Assembly (NCBI GenBank): GCA_022747635.1
Contig: JAKTNV010000003.1
Location: forward strand, 49,395,475-49,459,474
Direction: 5' to 3'
DNA: 64,000 bases
Origin: Hetaerina americana
Lineage: Eukaryota > Arthropoda > Insecta > Odonata > Calopterygidae
Shown here: positions 12,813 to 26,010 of the stretch, one piece after another
Layout of the letters: every line of letters begins with the position of its first letter
Position numbering within the stretch: position 1 is the first letter of the stretch
Translations under genes and position numbers: made by a program
Notes under the pieces: generated by a model
What the model saw: the letters and a program-made list of their open reading frames with translations, nothing else
The model's database searches: none
Told to the model about the DNA's origin: nothing

Positions 12813-15800
12813 GTCAAACATTCCCGAATTGGCATATTCGACTAATGACAGCATGTTTTATCTTCTGTTAAATTGAAGGACGAGAAATGTTTTTCTTTAC
12901 ACTCAAAATCTAGTCTTATAAATTGGACACCCAAATATACGTGACCTGGTAAATATCATTTCTCATGACAGGAACAAGCTATATTCCTAATCTATTTATA
13001 AAATACCATGCCTTAAATAACAAAAACGAAGAAAAACGTCCATAAAAATCAATATCAGTACATTTCTTTATATTTGGATGATGCTAAATATTATCATAAT
13101 ACATTCAAATAAAAAATACGCTTTTGCTCATTATTTTCAGCATTACCGAGAAACGCATCATATACAGGTAATAATTAAAATCATGCAAATGGACGGTTGT
13201 GAAAAGAAGATGTGGGGGTGTTAGTTTAGGCAGGTACTCGTATGCATTCAGCGAAAAATCTTTGAAGGTAACACAACAAATACCATCAAAATCAATGTAA
13301 AACACTCCAATATAATTCTAAATAAACATTAACATTTGAAAATATACATTTCATCTCATTCACATGATACCCTCATACAAAATTTATTAAAATAGCTTGA
13401 AAGTTTTTAAATGCTCATTATGTTGGAAATATTTGACGAGAAATGTATGGTTGCTAACAATACAAGGATTATCAGCGATTAATTGAGTTAAAGTGAGTGG
13501 TAAAATTTGATAAACCTACCAAAACGAAAGTAGCACTCATTTACAGTCTCATAAATACATTTGTCGGTGTGGTATCCGTACTTTAAACTTTTATAGATGA
13601 TTTAAAGCAAAATCGTCTATAGAAAGTATTATCCTAAAAATATCGAAATATTAACTGCCTCTAATTTAGATGCATATATTATTCAAATAATAATGGGAAC
13701 AACCGAACGATTTAGTTGACAGTTTTTTCAATATGAAACAAATAGACCACTTACTGAAGAATGCTCGAGTAAAGATAAACCAGCCTATTTCGACTATTTT
13801 AGCTCGGTGGATATTCAAATAGTACCGAACCTTAGAAACAGTCTATGTAATTAATGAGACCGACATTTTTTAGAATTAAATGCACTATTGCCTCTTCCGA
13901 TCTCATTCTTTGCCCTGTACGTTTTCCGCGCACACTAAATAAACTACGCTCAAAGATTATTATTACCCGTTCATCAGATCTTATTAGCATTTGAGTACAT
14001 TTTCGTGGTCACGCCGAAAATATATTTCAAGAAAATGCCTCCGTTTTTAGCGTCGAAACAGGCCTCGTAATGGAATTAGGGGCACTAAAGACTGCGACAG
14101 AGGTTCGGAAATTAAAAAAAAAACCTCGCTCGTGTATTCACTTGGAATTAAAGAAAAATAAAGCTTTGGATGGAAGAGATGACCTTTGGCCCTTCGACCT
14201 TAGCCATTCGAAACTATTGATGTCTGCTGCAAAGCACAGGGTAGAAAAGTTGAGGCGGCGGCCAGCTAGGATGCCGATTAGTTCAAACAACCGGGAATGA
14301 ATCAAAGCAGCAAGATAAAAATACCCAAAGATATAGAAGTGTTTCTTAGCTTAAACACATCCAGCGCTTATTCCTTCAGGGTGCATATTAAATATGCGAG
14401 TACGCAAGATACAAAAATGAATCACGTAATAAAGAATGTAAGTACATAGTGATCCACGGACTTTTTATTTCTTAATATTCAATTGATCACGGAAAATTAT
14501 GACTTATAGCTATGATGGTGAAAAAACAATTCCTATATAACTGCGCATACAACTACTACTGAAAGAAAAGTGGGACACACCACAATTAATTGGCATAGAT
14601 CCTAAATTGATTTCACAAGAGAACAATAAGCAAAAATTATTCCGAAAGTGACATAATTAAAATTCCTTAACTCAGAGTATTGGATGACCCACAAGAGAAC
14701 AATAAGCAAAAATTATTCCGAAAGTGACATAATTAAAATTCCTTAACTCAGAGTATTGGATGACCATCAATTTCTTTCAAATCTCATCAAATGACGTATA
14801 TATAAAGTAGGAAAGATGTTTATTCCGGTTCGCTGCTGAAATTTCACCCGTGATCAACAGAAAAACACATTTATATCAGAAAGTAAATTCGAGACCAACA
14901 TTAATATTGCAAAAATAATACAAGTACGTTGAATTGCAAGAGAGAATTTTCTAAGTTTTATGGGTACTCAGAAATAAATTAATAAAAGCACATGCCCTAT
15001 TCATGCGAAATATGCGAATTGAAAACAGATCAATGCTAATGAATGAATTTCTGCCGTGACATGATGAAACGGCCTCATGTGGTTGAAAAATTCTCAATAA
15101 TGCCTCATAAGTTCCAGATTCAATAATACATATTTATTATTTTGGAAATCACGAAGGGAAACAATAACCCCACAGGAAATATTATTTCTCAACTCTAATG
15201 TTATTCGTTAGTGAGGCCATTGATTTCTATACCATTTGACACAGGGAAATGGAAGCTAAAATCTATAAATAGCACTCGTAAAAAAATCTTCCAGTTTTGT
15301 TTCCGTACATGATATTTCTATACTAATACTAGTATATTAAAGTAATTTTCTCAAAGGAAAACCAATGTTTAAAGCCTTAACTTAAGGAAACGAAATAAAA
15401 TCATATTCAAGCAAGACGTCTTTGCATCCAATGCCTCTTATGACCAAAACAGAAGGAGGCGATTCCTATAGACGGTGTCACAAGGGGGAAAGAAGGACGA
15501 AAGCACAAATTATATGGACGGGAAGGAAGAGACAGGAGACAAGAAAGTAGACGAGTGGAATTGGAGCAATGGAAAAGACTCGAAAGAGTGTTGAGGAATA
15601 AGGGACGGAGAATAAAATCGTGAGGGGGGAAAACAGAGGTTGGTGTGGAAGAAGAGAGATCTCTCCGACGGAGATAGACGAGGAGAGGGGGAGATGAGGA
15701 GGGAGAGGGATAAGCTGACCTGGCGAACACCCAGGAAAATGTAGTCTTGCGTTCGCGATCCTGCACCGCCATGGCTTTGCCAGCTTGGTGGACCCAATGG

Positions 15801-18690
15801 AGGGAGGGGAGAGAGGAGGGGCGAGAGGGAGGTGGGCTGTGCGCTCAAAATAAACCTCCCAAGATGTTTCCACCGCGCCCATAAGTCCCATCCCCTTCCA
15901 CTTTTCCTCTCCTCTTCCTCTGCCCCCTCTATCTCTCTCCCACACGCCCTTCTCCCCCTTCTCACTCTGCACCCGCTCTCCTGGTCCACATTATTACTGT
16001 CGTCATCCACGTATCTCAACCACATTTCACACCGCCGCGACGCTTTGAGAACCTCCGCCACGCCGCGCCACCGAGGCCCGTGAGCTAATGCGTCACCTGA
16101 CGGAGGCTCGGGGTAGGATATTGCCTCGGCAGCTGATGCGGTGGGGAATTCGGATCGTATGCAATGGTGAAAAAGGTAAGTAATACGAAGGTAAGTGTGT
16201 GTCGGGTAAGTTTTAACTCTCCGGAGTAAAAGGAGGCACCAGAAAATAAAAAATAATCCATATTGAAGGGAATCAAGTGGAATCAGGTGAATCGAGAAGC
16301 TGAGAGTTCCCCATCTTCCAGATCTGGATGAGGGGTATGGAATAGGGAAAAAGTTAATAAAACCGTCCGGGTGACGGAGGGGGGGGAAGAAAGGGGTTGG
16401 TCGCAATCCATGCCGGCCAAAATTAGTTCAGCAGGGGGCCCCATTTTCTTATTTAGTGGGTGCCGACCTGATACATGTGTCGCATTTTTTATGCGTATTC
16501 GTGGAATGGGGATATAAATATATATTCCACGAAAAGAGGGCTAAGATTCAAGGTTTCTTCTCGGAGATTACAGACGGTGACCTAAGCTCCAACTTCCGAC
16601 CACTGCAAAAAATGAGCGAATTAAAACGCCGATAAAAAGTGGGAACATGAGGTATTCTCGTGCGTTCGGAAGCGCCATGGTCTTCCGACGTGAAAATTGG
16701 GAACCTCGGGAGCGTAATTTTTTAAATGATATCCCACCTTTAAAAAAGTTTAAAAGCCCACCCTTTCAAAAGTCAATGCGTGGGTATTTAAAAAAAGATT
16801 TTCCAAAGGTGCGTTTGAGAAATTGAGTTTTTTCGATCAGTGACAATTATTTGATTTTTTTCTTTTATCTAAGCCACTCGTAATTAATTATCCGAGAATA
16901 TAGTCTACTAACGGCTGCTTTTCTAACAATATATTTCGCAAAAACCGGTAAATGTATCGCAATACGAGAATGTCTATTCAATTGCTATATATTCTTGGTA
17001 ATGGGTGTGGTAGGAGAGCAAAAATTATTTAGACTCGGCGGTTAGGAAAGGGTCCAGCGTCCAACTATTGCTATTACAGCGTAGTTATGTTAGATATATT
17101 CCTTGAAGCCTCGGGTATGTGCTTTCACCAATTAAAACCGTTTTTGGATTTAAGTGAGGGGGGGTAACAGAATGAAATAACAGAATGAAAGCAAAACTTC
17201 TGTAGCATTAATTTTTGTCTTCCAGTGATACTATTTACACCTAAGATAGGTTATAGCAACAAATGTAATATAATTGTGATGAGACACCGACTTTGGATGG
17301 CAAATGTTTGTTGTAACGATGTATGCAGAGTAATATGATAAGACGGAGCTACATTTTCTAATTAAGTGAACTTTTACCGTCCATCTTCGCAATGCCTGAA
17401 AGTTCCGTAATCAGAAGATCCTAATGATATACGCATTATGACCGCGTCACTCTAGTAAGTACTGTAGGGTATGAGGCATAATGTTCAAATGGTTTACCTC
17501 TTTTCATTCAAAATATCGAGACATGCTTCCTAAATTCATTTAATAAGGTTAATGGAGTATTTTTTATGAATAAAATTTTGTTATATAAAATTTAGGAATG
17601 GGAATATTATTTACGGGTTATGTTATGATATTGCAGATAAAAATAATTATTTTACGTCAAAATTATAAAAGAGGTAACTCGGAAAAATTAATAGAAATCC
17701 AAAAATGACTCCGTAGATATAGTTCCAAGGAGTTATCAATATATACTGTCTTCTGTCCGTTAGTTGTCTATGAATGAACATATCAGGACGTTCGCATTAA
17801 ACGCAGTTTAAGGCGGGCGCACCGAAACTTTATCAAAATACAACCAGCATAAAGATTATGAGGAAGGTTTTCACATGTTGATTGAACGTAGAAAGATATA
17901 AACGTAAAAAGCTATCATTTTCTTTTTTTTAATTATAGCCATCAAAATAATTTCAAGAAAAACTTACTGCATCGAGAAACGGTTGAAAAGTAAACAACCC
18001 ACTTGCGACACACTGCATTAAAAATACCGAAATACTTCATCTCCAGCTTAAAATAGCCTGAAAAGATCTTAAGTATATTTTTTAGGTGCTCTTGAAGCGC
18101 AATCATATGACTGGGATTTCAAAATACGCCAGGAAATTAATCTTCCTCTTATAGGCTATTCCCGTATCTAAAGGAAATGTGGCTATGCTTCATCGTTTGG
18201 TAGAATGAGTGCGCACTTGATGAAGTTTCATGCATATTTCGAATATGAAATTTTAATGAAATATCGAACAAGTAAAATAACATAGGGATGTATCATTATG
18301 GAAATTTACACAGAATTTAGATTGGTAGCAGGTAGCTAAGAGTGTATAGTTTTTATGGATCGCGATTCTCATATTTCTGATTACGAAGCTTCGAAGTACT
18401 TAGAGGAAATACATTTTCCTGCCCGTCACCATCACCTTCAATCAACGAGGGAGTTACGCACAATAATTAATAATTTACCATTAAATATTAATAAATCACA
18501 CTACACTTATGATGTGGGCATTGCGCATCATATAATAATTGGAATAGGTATACTGAAATGATCAATACATTAATGTAACATCTGTGAACCTACGGTCAGC
18601 ATGGGATAAAATACTATAAATAAATAAATAAATATGTATTTGTATATGTTTATATAAATATCTATATATGTATATAAATGTATATTGTTA
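12813..18690. other. Intergenic, no gene seen
   Basis: AT-rich DNA with a perfect 76-bp tandem duplication (14614-14765) and a GA/CT-rich, CpG-containing patch at about 15480-16430. That patch produces overlapping open frames of up to about 298 codons in several frames on both strands. Their Ser/Pro/Leu-rich content and lack of motifs point to composition, not genes. Confidence 0.55.
14614..14765. repeat. Perfect 76-bp tandem duplication
   Basis: Copies at 14614-14689 and 14690-14765 appear identical, starting CACAAGAGAACAATAAGC and ending TTGGATGACC. It contains no coding or regulatory motif that I recognise, and looks like a recent tandem duplication. Confidence 0.9.
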
Positions 18691-18692
18691 TT

Positions 18693-18696
<4 letters not shown>

Positions 18697-18757
<61 letters not shown>
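18697..18757. repeat. (TA)n microsatellite at the 3' end of a LINE copy
   Basis: About 30 consecutive TA dinucleotides. It lies directly beyond the 3' end of the - strand LINE fragment at 18765-19250, so it may have grown from that element's tail. Confidence 0.9.
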
Positions 18758-18759
<2 letters not shown>

Positions 18760-18764
18760 ATATT

Positions 18765-19250
18765 ATTAAGTAATCTAGCGGTTAAGGTAGATTTTTGGAT
18801 AGGCACAACTACCAAATAAATATTTTGTGGCTTCTAACAAAACATAATCCAACAACCTAGTCTACATCAGGTTCCTCTTCATTTCTCTGTACTTCCCTCC
18901 TCCCTTCGCCCCGTCAAACATCACTATCCTGTTCCTGCCCTTTCCTCGTTTGCCTAACATGCTCCCCCCTATCTTTTCCTCCCTTCAATATTCCACTGCC
19001 GACCAGAATACCTTTCATCCATTTTTCCTGCCTCCTTAGAATTTCTCCCAACAAACCCCTCCCCTCACCCATCATACCTAGTACTTCCTCATTTGTTTTC
19101 CTTTCGGTCCATTTTATCTTCTCCATTCTTCACCAAACCCACAATTCAGAAGCCTCCAATCTACTTCTATCATCACGTTGTACATAACTACGCTCCATAT
19201 CAAAATTTTGACAAATCCCTCTTCATCTCTGTGCACTTCCTTCCTCCCTA
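18765..19250 (-). mobile_element. 5'-truncated copy of the RTE-like LINE
   Basis: The - strand translation gives FVKILIWSVVMY (about 19215-19180) and then MEKIKWTERKTNEEVLGMM and LLGEILRRQEKWMKGILVGS (19126-19005), closely matching the copy at 42.30-42.66 kb. The 3' untranslated part (about 18880-18765) also matches that copy: both share ATTTGGTAGTTGTG followed by a TAGATT-type end. There are internal deletions and a frameshift between the two coding pieces, so it is inactive. The 3' end abuts the (TA)n run. Confidence 0.75.
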
Positions 19251-19320
19251 ATGTATATATTATATAAATAAATATATAAATAAATATATAAATATATATA
19301 TATATATACACACACACACA
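19251..19320. repeat. TA/TAAA-rich and (CA)n simple repeat
   Basis: Mixed TATATAAATAAA repeats passing into TATATA and then (CA)n. It bounds the 5' side of the LINE fragment. Confidence 0.85.
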
Positions 19321-22280
19321 AGTGAAGAAAAAACCTGAACGGTGTCCACATCTTTTTACTTGTAACGGAAATATATAAATCGCAATAAATAAAAAGAGTA
19401 ACTTGAAATCCAAGTAACAAATCAGAAACAGATTTGATAAATTGATTTGATTTGAAAAAACGCAGATATCGCCTGCTAATGGGCTTTGATGTCCTGGCAA
19501 AAGATAAAAGGATGTAGCAAAAATAAATAGATAATAAATCAAATGAGGAAAATTGAGAGTTAAAAAAATTATAAACTTATACAGAGATCTTTAAATAAAA
19601 TCCAAATGGGGGTCGAGTGACTGGTATAATGATGGTTCAAACACAGCCTATTCAGATGAACGCATTTGGAAGTATAGATAGAATGTACACGGTACATTGA
19701 ATATTGGAAAAGTTGTGGTGAAAAGGAAACTATCATTATTAATGTAAATAAAGCATTTCTAAATTAATGGCTTGTGTTTCAGCTTCCTTTCCTGATTACA
19801 ATAGAGAGTATTCTGGCATGCATAGCTAGCGCACGGAGGAGAACGTCTAGTATACCAGCTTCACGAAGCAGACAAATGGTATCTTCCTAGCTATTTATGT
19901 TTAAAACTCATTAACTTTACAAAGTATTAATAATTAGGATTAAAGTCATAAATTATATGATTTAGTTAAGGTCTATTGATATTAATTCAGATCATTCAGC
20001 ATATCACATAGACGTGTATTGTACCAAGTAGAGACACCATGAACATATTTCCTTCACGTATCTTTGAAAGAACGACGACCAGCATACGGAATGAACGTGG
20101 GCGCTTAATTCTAAGCCTGTTTCCTCAAATTTTATGGAATGTGGCTAAAGTGTCTCAAATCACTCAGCGCAAAATTTTATTTTCCACTTTTTTAAAGTAC
20201 ATATTAGGAATATTTACTTCTAATTCCCAAAGCTTGCTTCAAGTTTTAAGTAGAAATTATAATAACGTTTACTTAGGATAAAGATTATTGAAATTATATA
20301 ATTTTAGGCCGAAGGTCAGTAGCTAAAATGTAATTAATATTCATTGGCGATTTGGAAAAAGAAGAGAAAGAAACGCCACAAATATTTTATTTTCACGACT
20401 GTAGTCGTGAACTCGGGCTGTAAAAAAATGATTGCGGAAATAACAATGGTTTATATGTGATCCTTTCCCAATGATACACATATAGTATATCGTAAAACAA
20501 CTACCACACGCATTACTAGACCAATTATAGCAAATTTTACGTCGTCTAAATGCGAGTTCACCAGTGCACAGCAGAAAACAAAAATCCTACCAATGGATGA
20601 ATGTGTATCCGCATCGTGCATGCCATTAGGGATTGCATTACAATCATGACAAAATCTTCGGAATTTCACGGTAAACACACCTTTGAAGCACTCTGAACGC
20701 ATATTGAAAATTTCGCCCTTGTGTGCGTCTCCTTGCATTTTATATAGGTGAGGGTGTGTGTGTGTGCATGCATTTGATTTGGATTTAATGAGACTGTTGG
20801 CGGAGGAAAAAATATACATTTGAGTACACTAAAATTGACATTTTGTATACATACATATAGAGTATGAGCGCGCTAAGAATTGATTTTGACACAAGTCTTG
20901 ACGAGTTGCGAAAAATGAGTGTCAGTTGCTAAAATATAATCTTGGTAGCCACAATTTAGGGCCGAATATGGATGAAAGGGCGTATGTGCTCTGGGCGATG
21001 TTGACGTCAATTAGACAGAGCACATTTTTTAGAGGTGCTCACATGAATGAGCCAATCCATTAGAGCCGTTAAAATCAACAATTTTTGCACATTACCTACA
21101 TTTTATGGGCAATAATTAATACAGGTCATACCTCCTGAACGTGAATGAGTGACTTTAAAATTGAATTACAAGGTATCATTAAACTGCATATACACATTGA
21201 GCTGTTTTGAAGAGAGAATTCATACATTCGTTTTTGGTCATCTGTTTTCCATGATAATTCAATCACTATCCAGAAAACTGTTTGAGCCCTCACTTTACAT
21301 GAGTACTTATAAAAAATAAATTATAATGGATTCCAAGAATCCATTATAATTTAGTTTTTAAATTTCAAATCCAAGAATCAGCTTCACTAATTAGGAAATG
21401 GAATTATGATCTAATAAGCAAAAGTTCTTTTACAGTGATAAGTGCAGGTCTGAAAGTAGCTTATTACGTTTTGGAGGTATATCAAACCTGAAAATATGTT
21501 TTTAAATACATTAATTCAAACCCTAACCTATTCTTGAATGAAACTTACTTTTTTAACGTAAAATTATGGCTATTTATTAAGGCAATCTAAACTTGAAAAA
21601 GATAGCAACAAAATACTAAAACGTACACCTGGTAACAAAAGTTAATGTGCTCTCATCGGTATGCAGTATGCTGGGGAAAACTAAGATCATATACTTAAAA
21701 AGCGAGGGGAAATATATTTTGATGAGTTAGAGTAGAACTAAAGGTTTTTTGGGGAAGAAGAGAGAGAGCAGCAATAGGGCGTCTCTCGTGGGGAGACTTT
21801 CCTGGGTTTCGGAATTCAATTAAAGCGGGAATTAATATTAGGTAATTATCACAAAATTATACCTCAGCAAGGAGTTTTATTAGGTTAATTCATATTTCTT
21901 GAAAAGGTTATAAGCACAATAATCACTACAGTTATGCATAAACCTATATATATTTAAAGAGCACTTTGCTGAGTGAAGAGAGAATAATCTTGCTGCTGTT
22001 TTCAATCAACAGATTTGCCCCCCATCTATACCAACAAAAAGACCTTTAAAACTTTCGTATTTATTTTTATTGAATACGGTGTGAATTTAGTTTATCAGAG
22101 AAATAATAATGAACAAAATAACTTAAGTTTAAGAATTGTTTGTATTTTCCAGCATAGATTTCAAATTATAAAAATAGCATTTTCAGAAAATTCACCTAAA
22201 GACATATTTCAAATAGAGTTCGGAACATGGAGTCAACATATATATGGGCATAGTGAAGGGATGGGAAGGGAGGAAATCAT
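19321..22280. other. Intergenic, no gene seen
   Basis: AT-rich sequence. It holds a short-loop palindrome at 21318-21352, annotated separately. No reading frame of known type. Confidence 0.55.
21318..21352. repeat. Perfect 15-bp palindrome with 5-nt loop
   Basis: Arms AAATTATAATGGATT (21318-21332) and its exact complement (21338-21352) surround CCAAG. Pairing extends outward for several more bases with one mismatch. It lies in otherwise featureless DNA. Confidence 0.9.
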
Positions 22281-22289
22281 ATTTTACAG

Positions 22290-23420
22290 GGTAATTTTTG
22301 ACTCCCGCAGGTCAAAAGTTAGGATAAGGAGAATATGTAAGTTAAGAAGAGGGAGGAAAGGGAAAGGGGTGGATGAGAGTGAGGGAGCGTACCAGGGAGA
22401 GCTTGAGGTCATGTTTAGATTGTGAGTCACAACGTTGTTGGAGGAGTGCGGAAAGACAAGAACAATAGAGGTGAGCGTGAAGGAGGAACAGCGATTTAGA
22501 AGGTTCACTTTAGGTTTAGATGTTGCTATAATCTCAAACTCTTCACGAGAATCCAACTTTGCGCCTTTCCTGAAGATGCAAATAGCCTCCGGAATAAACC
22601 CATTAAAATATGTTTTCATTCCAAGTGTTTTGACCAGTTGGAACTCATATTTGCCCTAAGCAGGCTTTTGTTGTGCTCCAAGATCCTGGTGTATACCAAG
22701 TGACGAGCTTGGCCGACGTATTCAGTGGTACAGTTGGGGTCGATACAACTGGATCTAAATACAAGGTTCTGGTTAGAAGAATTAAACTTCTGTCGTTGAA
22801 AAGAGTTTTTCTTGGAATGTGCGAATTATGGCGAGAAAGTTCGCGACCTTGAAAGATAAGGGCGGCAAACTTAATTTTGCGCTAATGTCTGGCAGGGTCA
22901 CTCGTGTTAGTGGATACCAAAGTTCTAGTCAAATTTATCATCATTAATTCTTTCAGTTAACGCTTAAACGTATTTTCAATGAGATTTTAATTACAGCATT
23001 TTGAAAACAAATGCAACTGGTGATGTAGTATTCATTTTCATGATTACTTAGGTCCATACAAGCCAATAAAAGGTGGTAAACCGTTAAATAAAAGGCCGTC
23101 GTATGAGTGTTGATGGTTAAAATCTCTGGTGGCTAGAATTTTACAACCAAGTCCAAAATTTTAAATAATTTCTCACACATTTTGATGGTAAAGTAATAGA
23201 TGAATTAATTATTTAAATCATTAAACATTTTATAGATTGCGAGAGCCATTTGTCCAACAAAAAAATATTGCCAATATACCGTTACCAGTAAATCATATTT
23301 TTTAAAAGGGGATTATGTTTTTTAAGCCTTTCTTCTAAATTATTCACAAAAATAATCGAAGCAGAGGTGAGTGAGGATAGCCAATCCACAGGTTTGCCCC
23401 CTCTCCTTACACCAATATAT
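22290..23420 (-). mobile_element. Degenerate Penelope-like element (RT end plus GIY-YIG endonuclease)
   Basis: In the - direction, the piece near 23408-23315 reads GGKPVDWLSS...NNLEERLKK, which resembles the G-x-PMGSPLSP...LEER motif of PLE reverse transcriptases. Near 23280-23220 the sequence GILAIFFCWTNGS stands where YVDDIF-CWTG is expected, so the catalytic aspartates are lost. At 22762-22616 a clear GIY-YIG segment reads VFRSSCIDPNCTTEYVGQAR followed by RILEHNKSLLRANMSSN, then a stop. A C-rich tail follows to about 22290. There are many frameshifts. PLEs combine a telomerase-related RT with this endonuclease, which supports the call; the copy is dead. Confidence 0.7.
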
Positions 23421-23439
23421 TTGTTTCGGGCCACCAGCT

Positions 23440-23492
23440 CTAATCACCTTGAAAAGGACTGTTGCACAAGTTAAAACCTAGGTCATTAAATT
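23440..23492 (+). other. Degenerate hammerhead-ribozyme relic, opposite strand to the PLE
   Basis: The + strand reads CACCTTGAAAAGGAC...GTTAAAACCTAGGTCATTAA. It lines up with the intact motif at 35810-35852 (CACCTGAAGA...GTCGAAACCTAGGTCGTGAA). The palindromic stem III (ACCTAGGT) and the GTC site survive, but the CTGAAGA box and the GAAA box are altered and stem II is lost. Its orientation, opposite to the adjacent PLE, fits an inverted terminal-repeat fragment, which PLE insertions often carry. Confidence 0.5.
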
Positions 23493-26010
23493 AAACGGTT
23501 TTGTAAACTTTACCAGGGTAATTTAGTCATGAAATAAAAAATATAAAGTGACGTCTTAAAATATTAAGTTTATTAACTATTGATGAAATGATGGGACCAA
23601 AATTAAACTATTGTTGTCTTCGGCTGCACGGACCGACTCGAGGGATTTGGATATTTATTATTAATCCAAATTCAATTTCATGAAGTAAAAATGCCGACTA
23701 TATCCTATCAATTAAACTTGAAATTAAAGGATATACTCTGCTTTTTACAGGAATAAATAGATTTTCTTGATATATATTGTGTGATTTTCAAAACTGATTT
23801 CATAGAGATCGAAACAGAACGTCAACTTTATTTTAAAGAACACTTTGTATTGCAAAATGAATAATACAGTACAAGGCGGATTTGCAAATGATAAATTTAT
23901 ACAGGGAAACATACATTTTATTGTAGACTGACTGGTGATTTAATATTCTGAATTAAGGATATTATTCTTCATTAATTGTGAGTGTAACGTTCTCACATAA
24001 AGTTGTCAACAGAGACGCAATGCTATCACTACGAATGATATCGAATCTTAATACAATTCATTTGTCTTAATTAGATGACAGGAAACAGAAAACCTTATAC
24101 TACACTTTAACTTATTGTGACTAAACCTACGTAACCATACGTTTCCTTCGGTGGATTTTGAAACTCCAATATATTTTCGGACTCTTGGTACATTCAGAGT
24201 ATTTTAATGGAAATATGATTATTCCATTACAAGATTTGTTTTTCAAAATGTATACTACATAGAATATAAATTGAAACTTAGTTAAAGCATAGCAAGATGT
24301 ATTGATTAAACTCAAATATGAACATTCCGCAAACTTAACTTACAATGACCTCGTTTCAACATTAAAATCCTATCTTTTTATTTAATCTGTTCTTTCTTCT
24401 TCTTGACTTATACCTTAAGCGCGATTTGAAAAAAAAATCAAAACAACATGTCATAGCACAATTAAAAACGTACAGAAATATATTAATGGTTGATTCATTC
24501 CTAACATTTTCCGCTTATACTAATGTATTTAATGTTTAAATAGTAGCTATGGTAATTCATCAAAAACGTTTATAAGACCTTTTGAGTTATTCCATTTGGA
24601 CTGCCATAATTGAAATAAATAGAGTATTCAAGCTATATCTCACATTTTATTACGTGTTCACCGGTATAAAATGAAGTTTTAATGTCAATAAGTATGTGGC
24701 GCGCATACACTTGCAATTGTCGATGAATGAAAAAATGTGCAGTTCATCAAATTCAAAACCACAGCAATGACCCCAAAAATGAGGCAAGGTTGAAGTTCAC
24801 CTACTAAAGTATATGCATGCAATGCAGAGAAGTGACACAAATCAGGGTATGATGGACAGTTCCTTTCTCTTTGCCAACTGTGGTTTCTTATGAAGTTTTG
24901 GCACCCGGAAAATTACACTGCTTAGGTTGAACTTGCCCAGAGGCTTCCTTGAGAATCAAACCCGGACACCACAGTCAGAAGTACTTCGCCTAACCCAATG
25001 AACTGTCTCACGTATAAACAAACCCTTATCTTATAAAATATCATTGAGAAGTCTAGTCCAGTAAATTATTTCTCTTTAATTGCATCAGTAAATTTAGCGC
25101 CACAAATTTCCTTCATCTCTTAGAAAAACTATTGATTTCCATTTCGTTCATGTTTAGTTGGTGACGGGAGATGAACAATGGTGTTAGTAGCAAGGAAATC
25201 TGAATCTGGAACGTTGGAAATGATACGTAACTCAGGCGGTCTCGAAAACATCAGCCAGAAAACATTGCGGGTATTTTTGCGTCGAGTTTCTCAATTCTGT
25301 CTTACAATATCCATCTCTCATGTTTTTTTCCTGTGGGTATTTTAGTGACAGCATGAGGGATATGAGAAATTTGGGGACATATCTGTTCATTGTTTTACGA
25401 CACAACATATTTCCTGGCGTGATACATTTATTTACCAATAGGGAATGGATACCTCCGAGGAAGGTCGGGAATCGAGCTTCTTGCAATCCAGAAAATTGGA
25501 AGTAACGGCCTCTCTCATACTCTTACCCCCACCCCAAGGGCAAGTCCAACCTCTGGTGACAAAAGGTTTAGAATAATGATGGCGGACTCCAGTCACCGAA
25601 TGAGTAGCGGAGTCACTCCGAGGATGAAACCACGGCCCTGCCCTCATCTTCTCAGGAAATTTAGCCACGCGTCATCAATATTCTTCCAGATTTCCTCACT
25701 TTTCATCAGACAAAGATATCCGCCGGGGCAATACCACTCCCTCTGCCGAAATATCTATTACTTATTTTACTTTATCTTGAATTCAAACCCAAAATCTCTA
25801 AGAAATAGTTCACACCGAAAATAAACATATGCGTAGGTCATTAATAGCTCTCGGGCTGTAAATAACATGCAGTTATGTCAGAGAATGTAGGATATAATAT
25901 TTTTTACATCATATCGGATACATATTGTATAAGTTACATCATATCAAGTGCGATATATATTCTTCCAAGGGGCCTTTGATAAATGCACCGATAACGAACT
26001 ATCAGATCAT
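23493..26010. other. Intergenic, no gene seen
   Basis: AT-rich, with a tRNA-like relic near 24945-25015 and a GC-richer stretch at about 25400-25730 that I cannot assign to any family. Confidence 0.5.
24945..25015 (-). repeat. tRNA-derived SINE relic (family distinct from the array)
   Basis: On the - strand, a GTGAGACAGTTCATTGGG A-box-like stretch is followed about 40 nt later by CCGGGTTTGATTCTC, a B-box match. The spacing is tRNA-like. No full cloverleaf was completed, so this is a likely SINE head only. Confidence 0.45.

Noticed and set aside
15478..16406. Long overlapping open frames up to 298 codons on the - strand
   Set aside because: CT/GA-rich composition keeps several frames open at once on both strands; translations are low-complexity and show no domain.
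18570..18815. Poly-(YI) open frame
   Set aside because: Direct translation of a (TA)n microsatellite; the similar frames at 42.8-43.1 kb were rejected for the same reason.
20451..20819. 122-codon frame on the - strand
   Set aside because: No motif, no codon bias and no splice context; AT-rich non-coding DNA gives such frames by chance.
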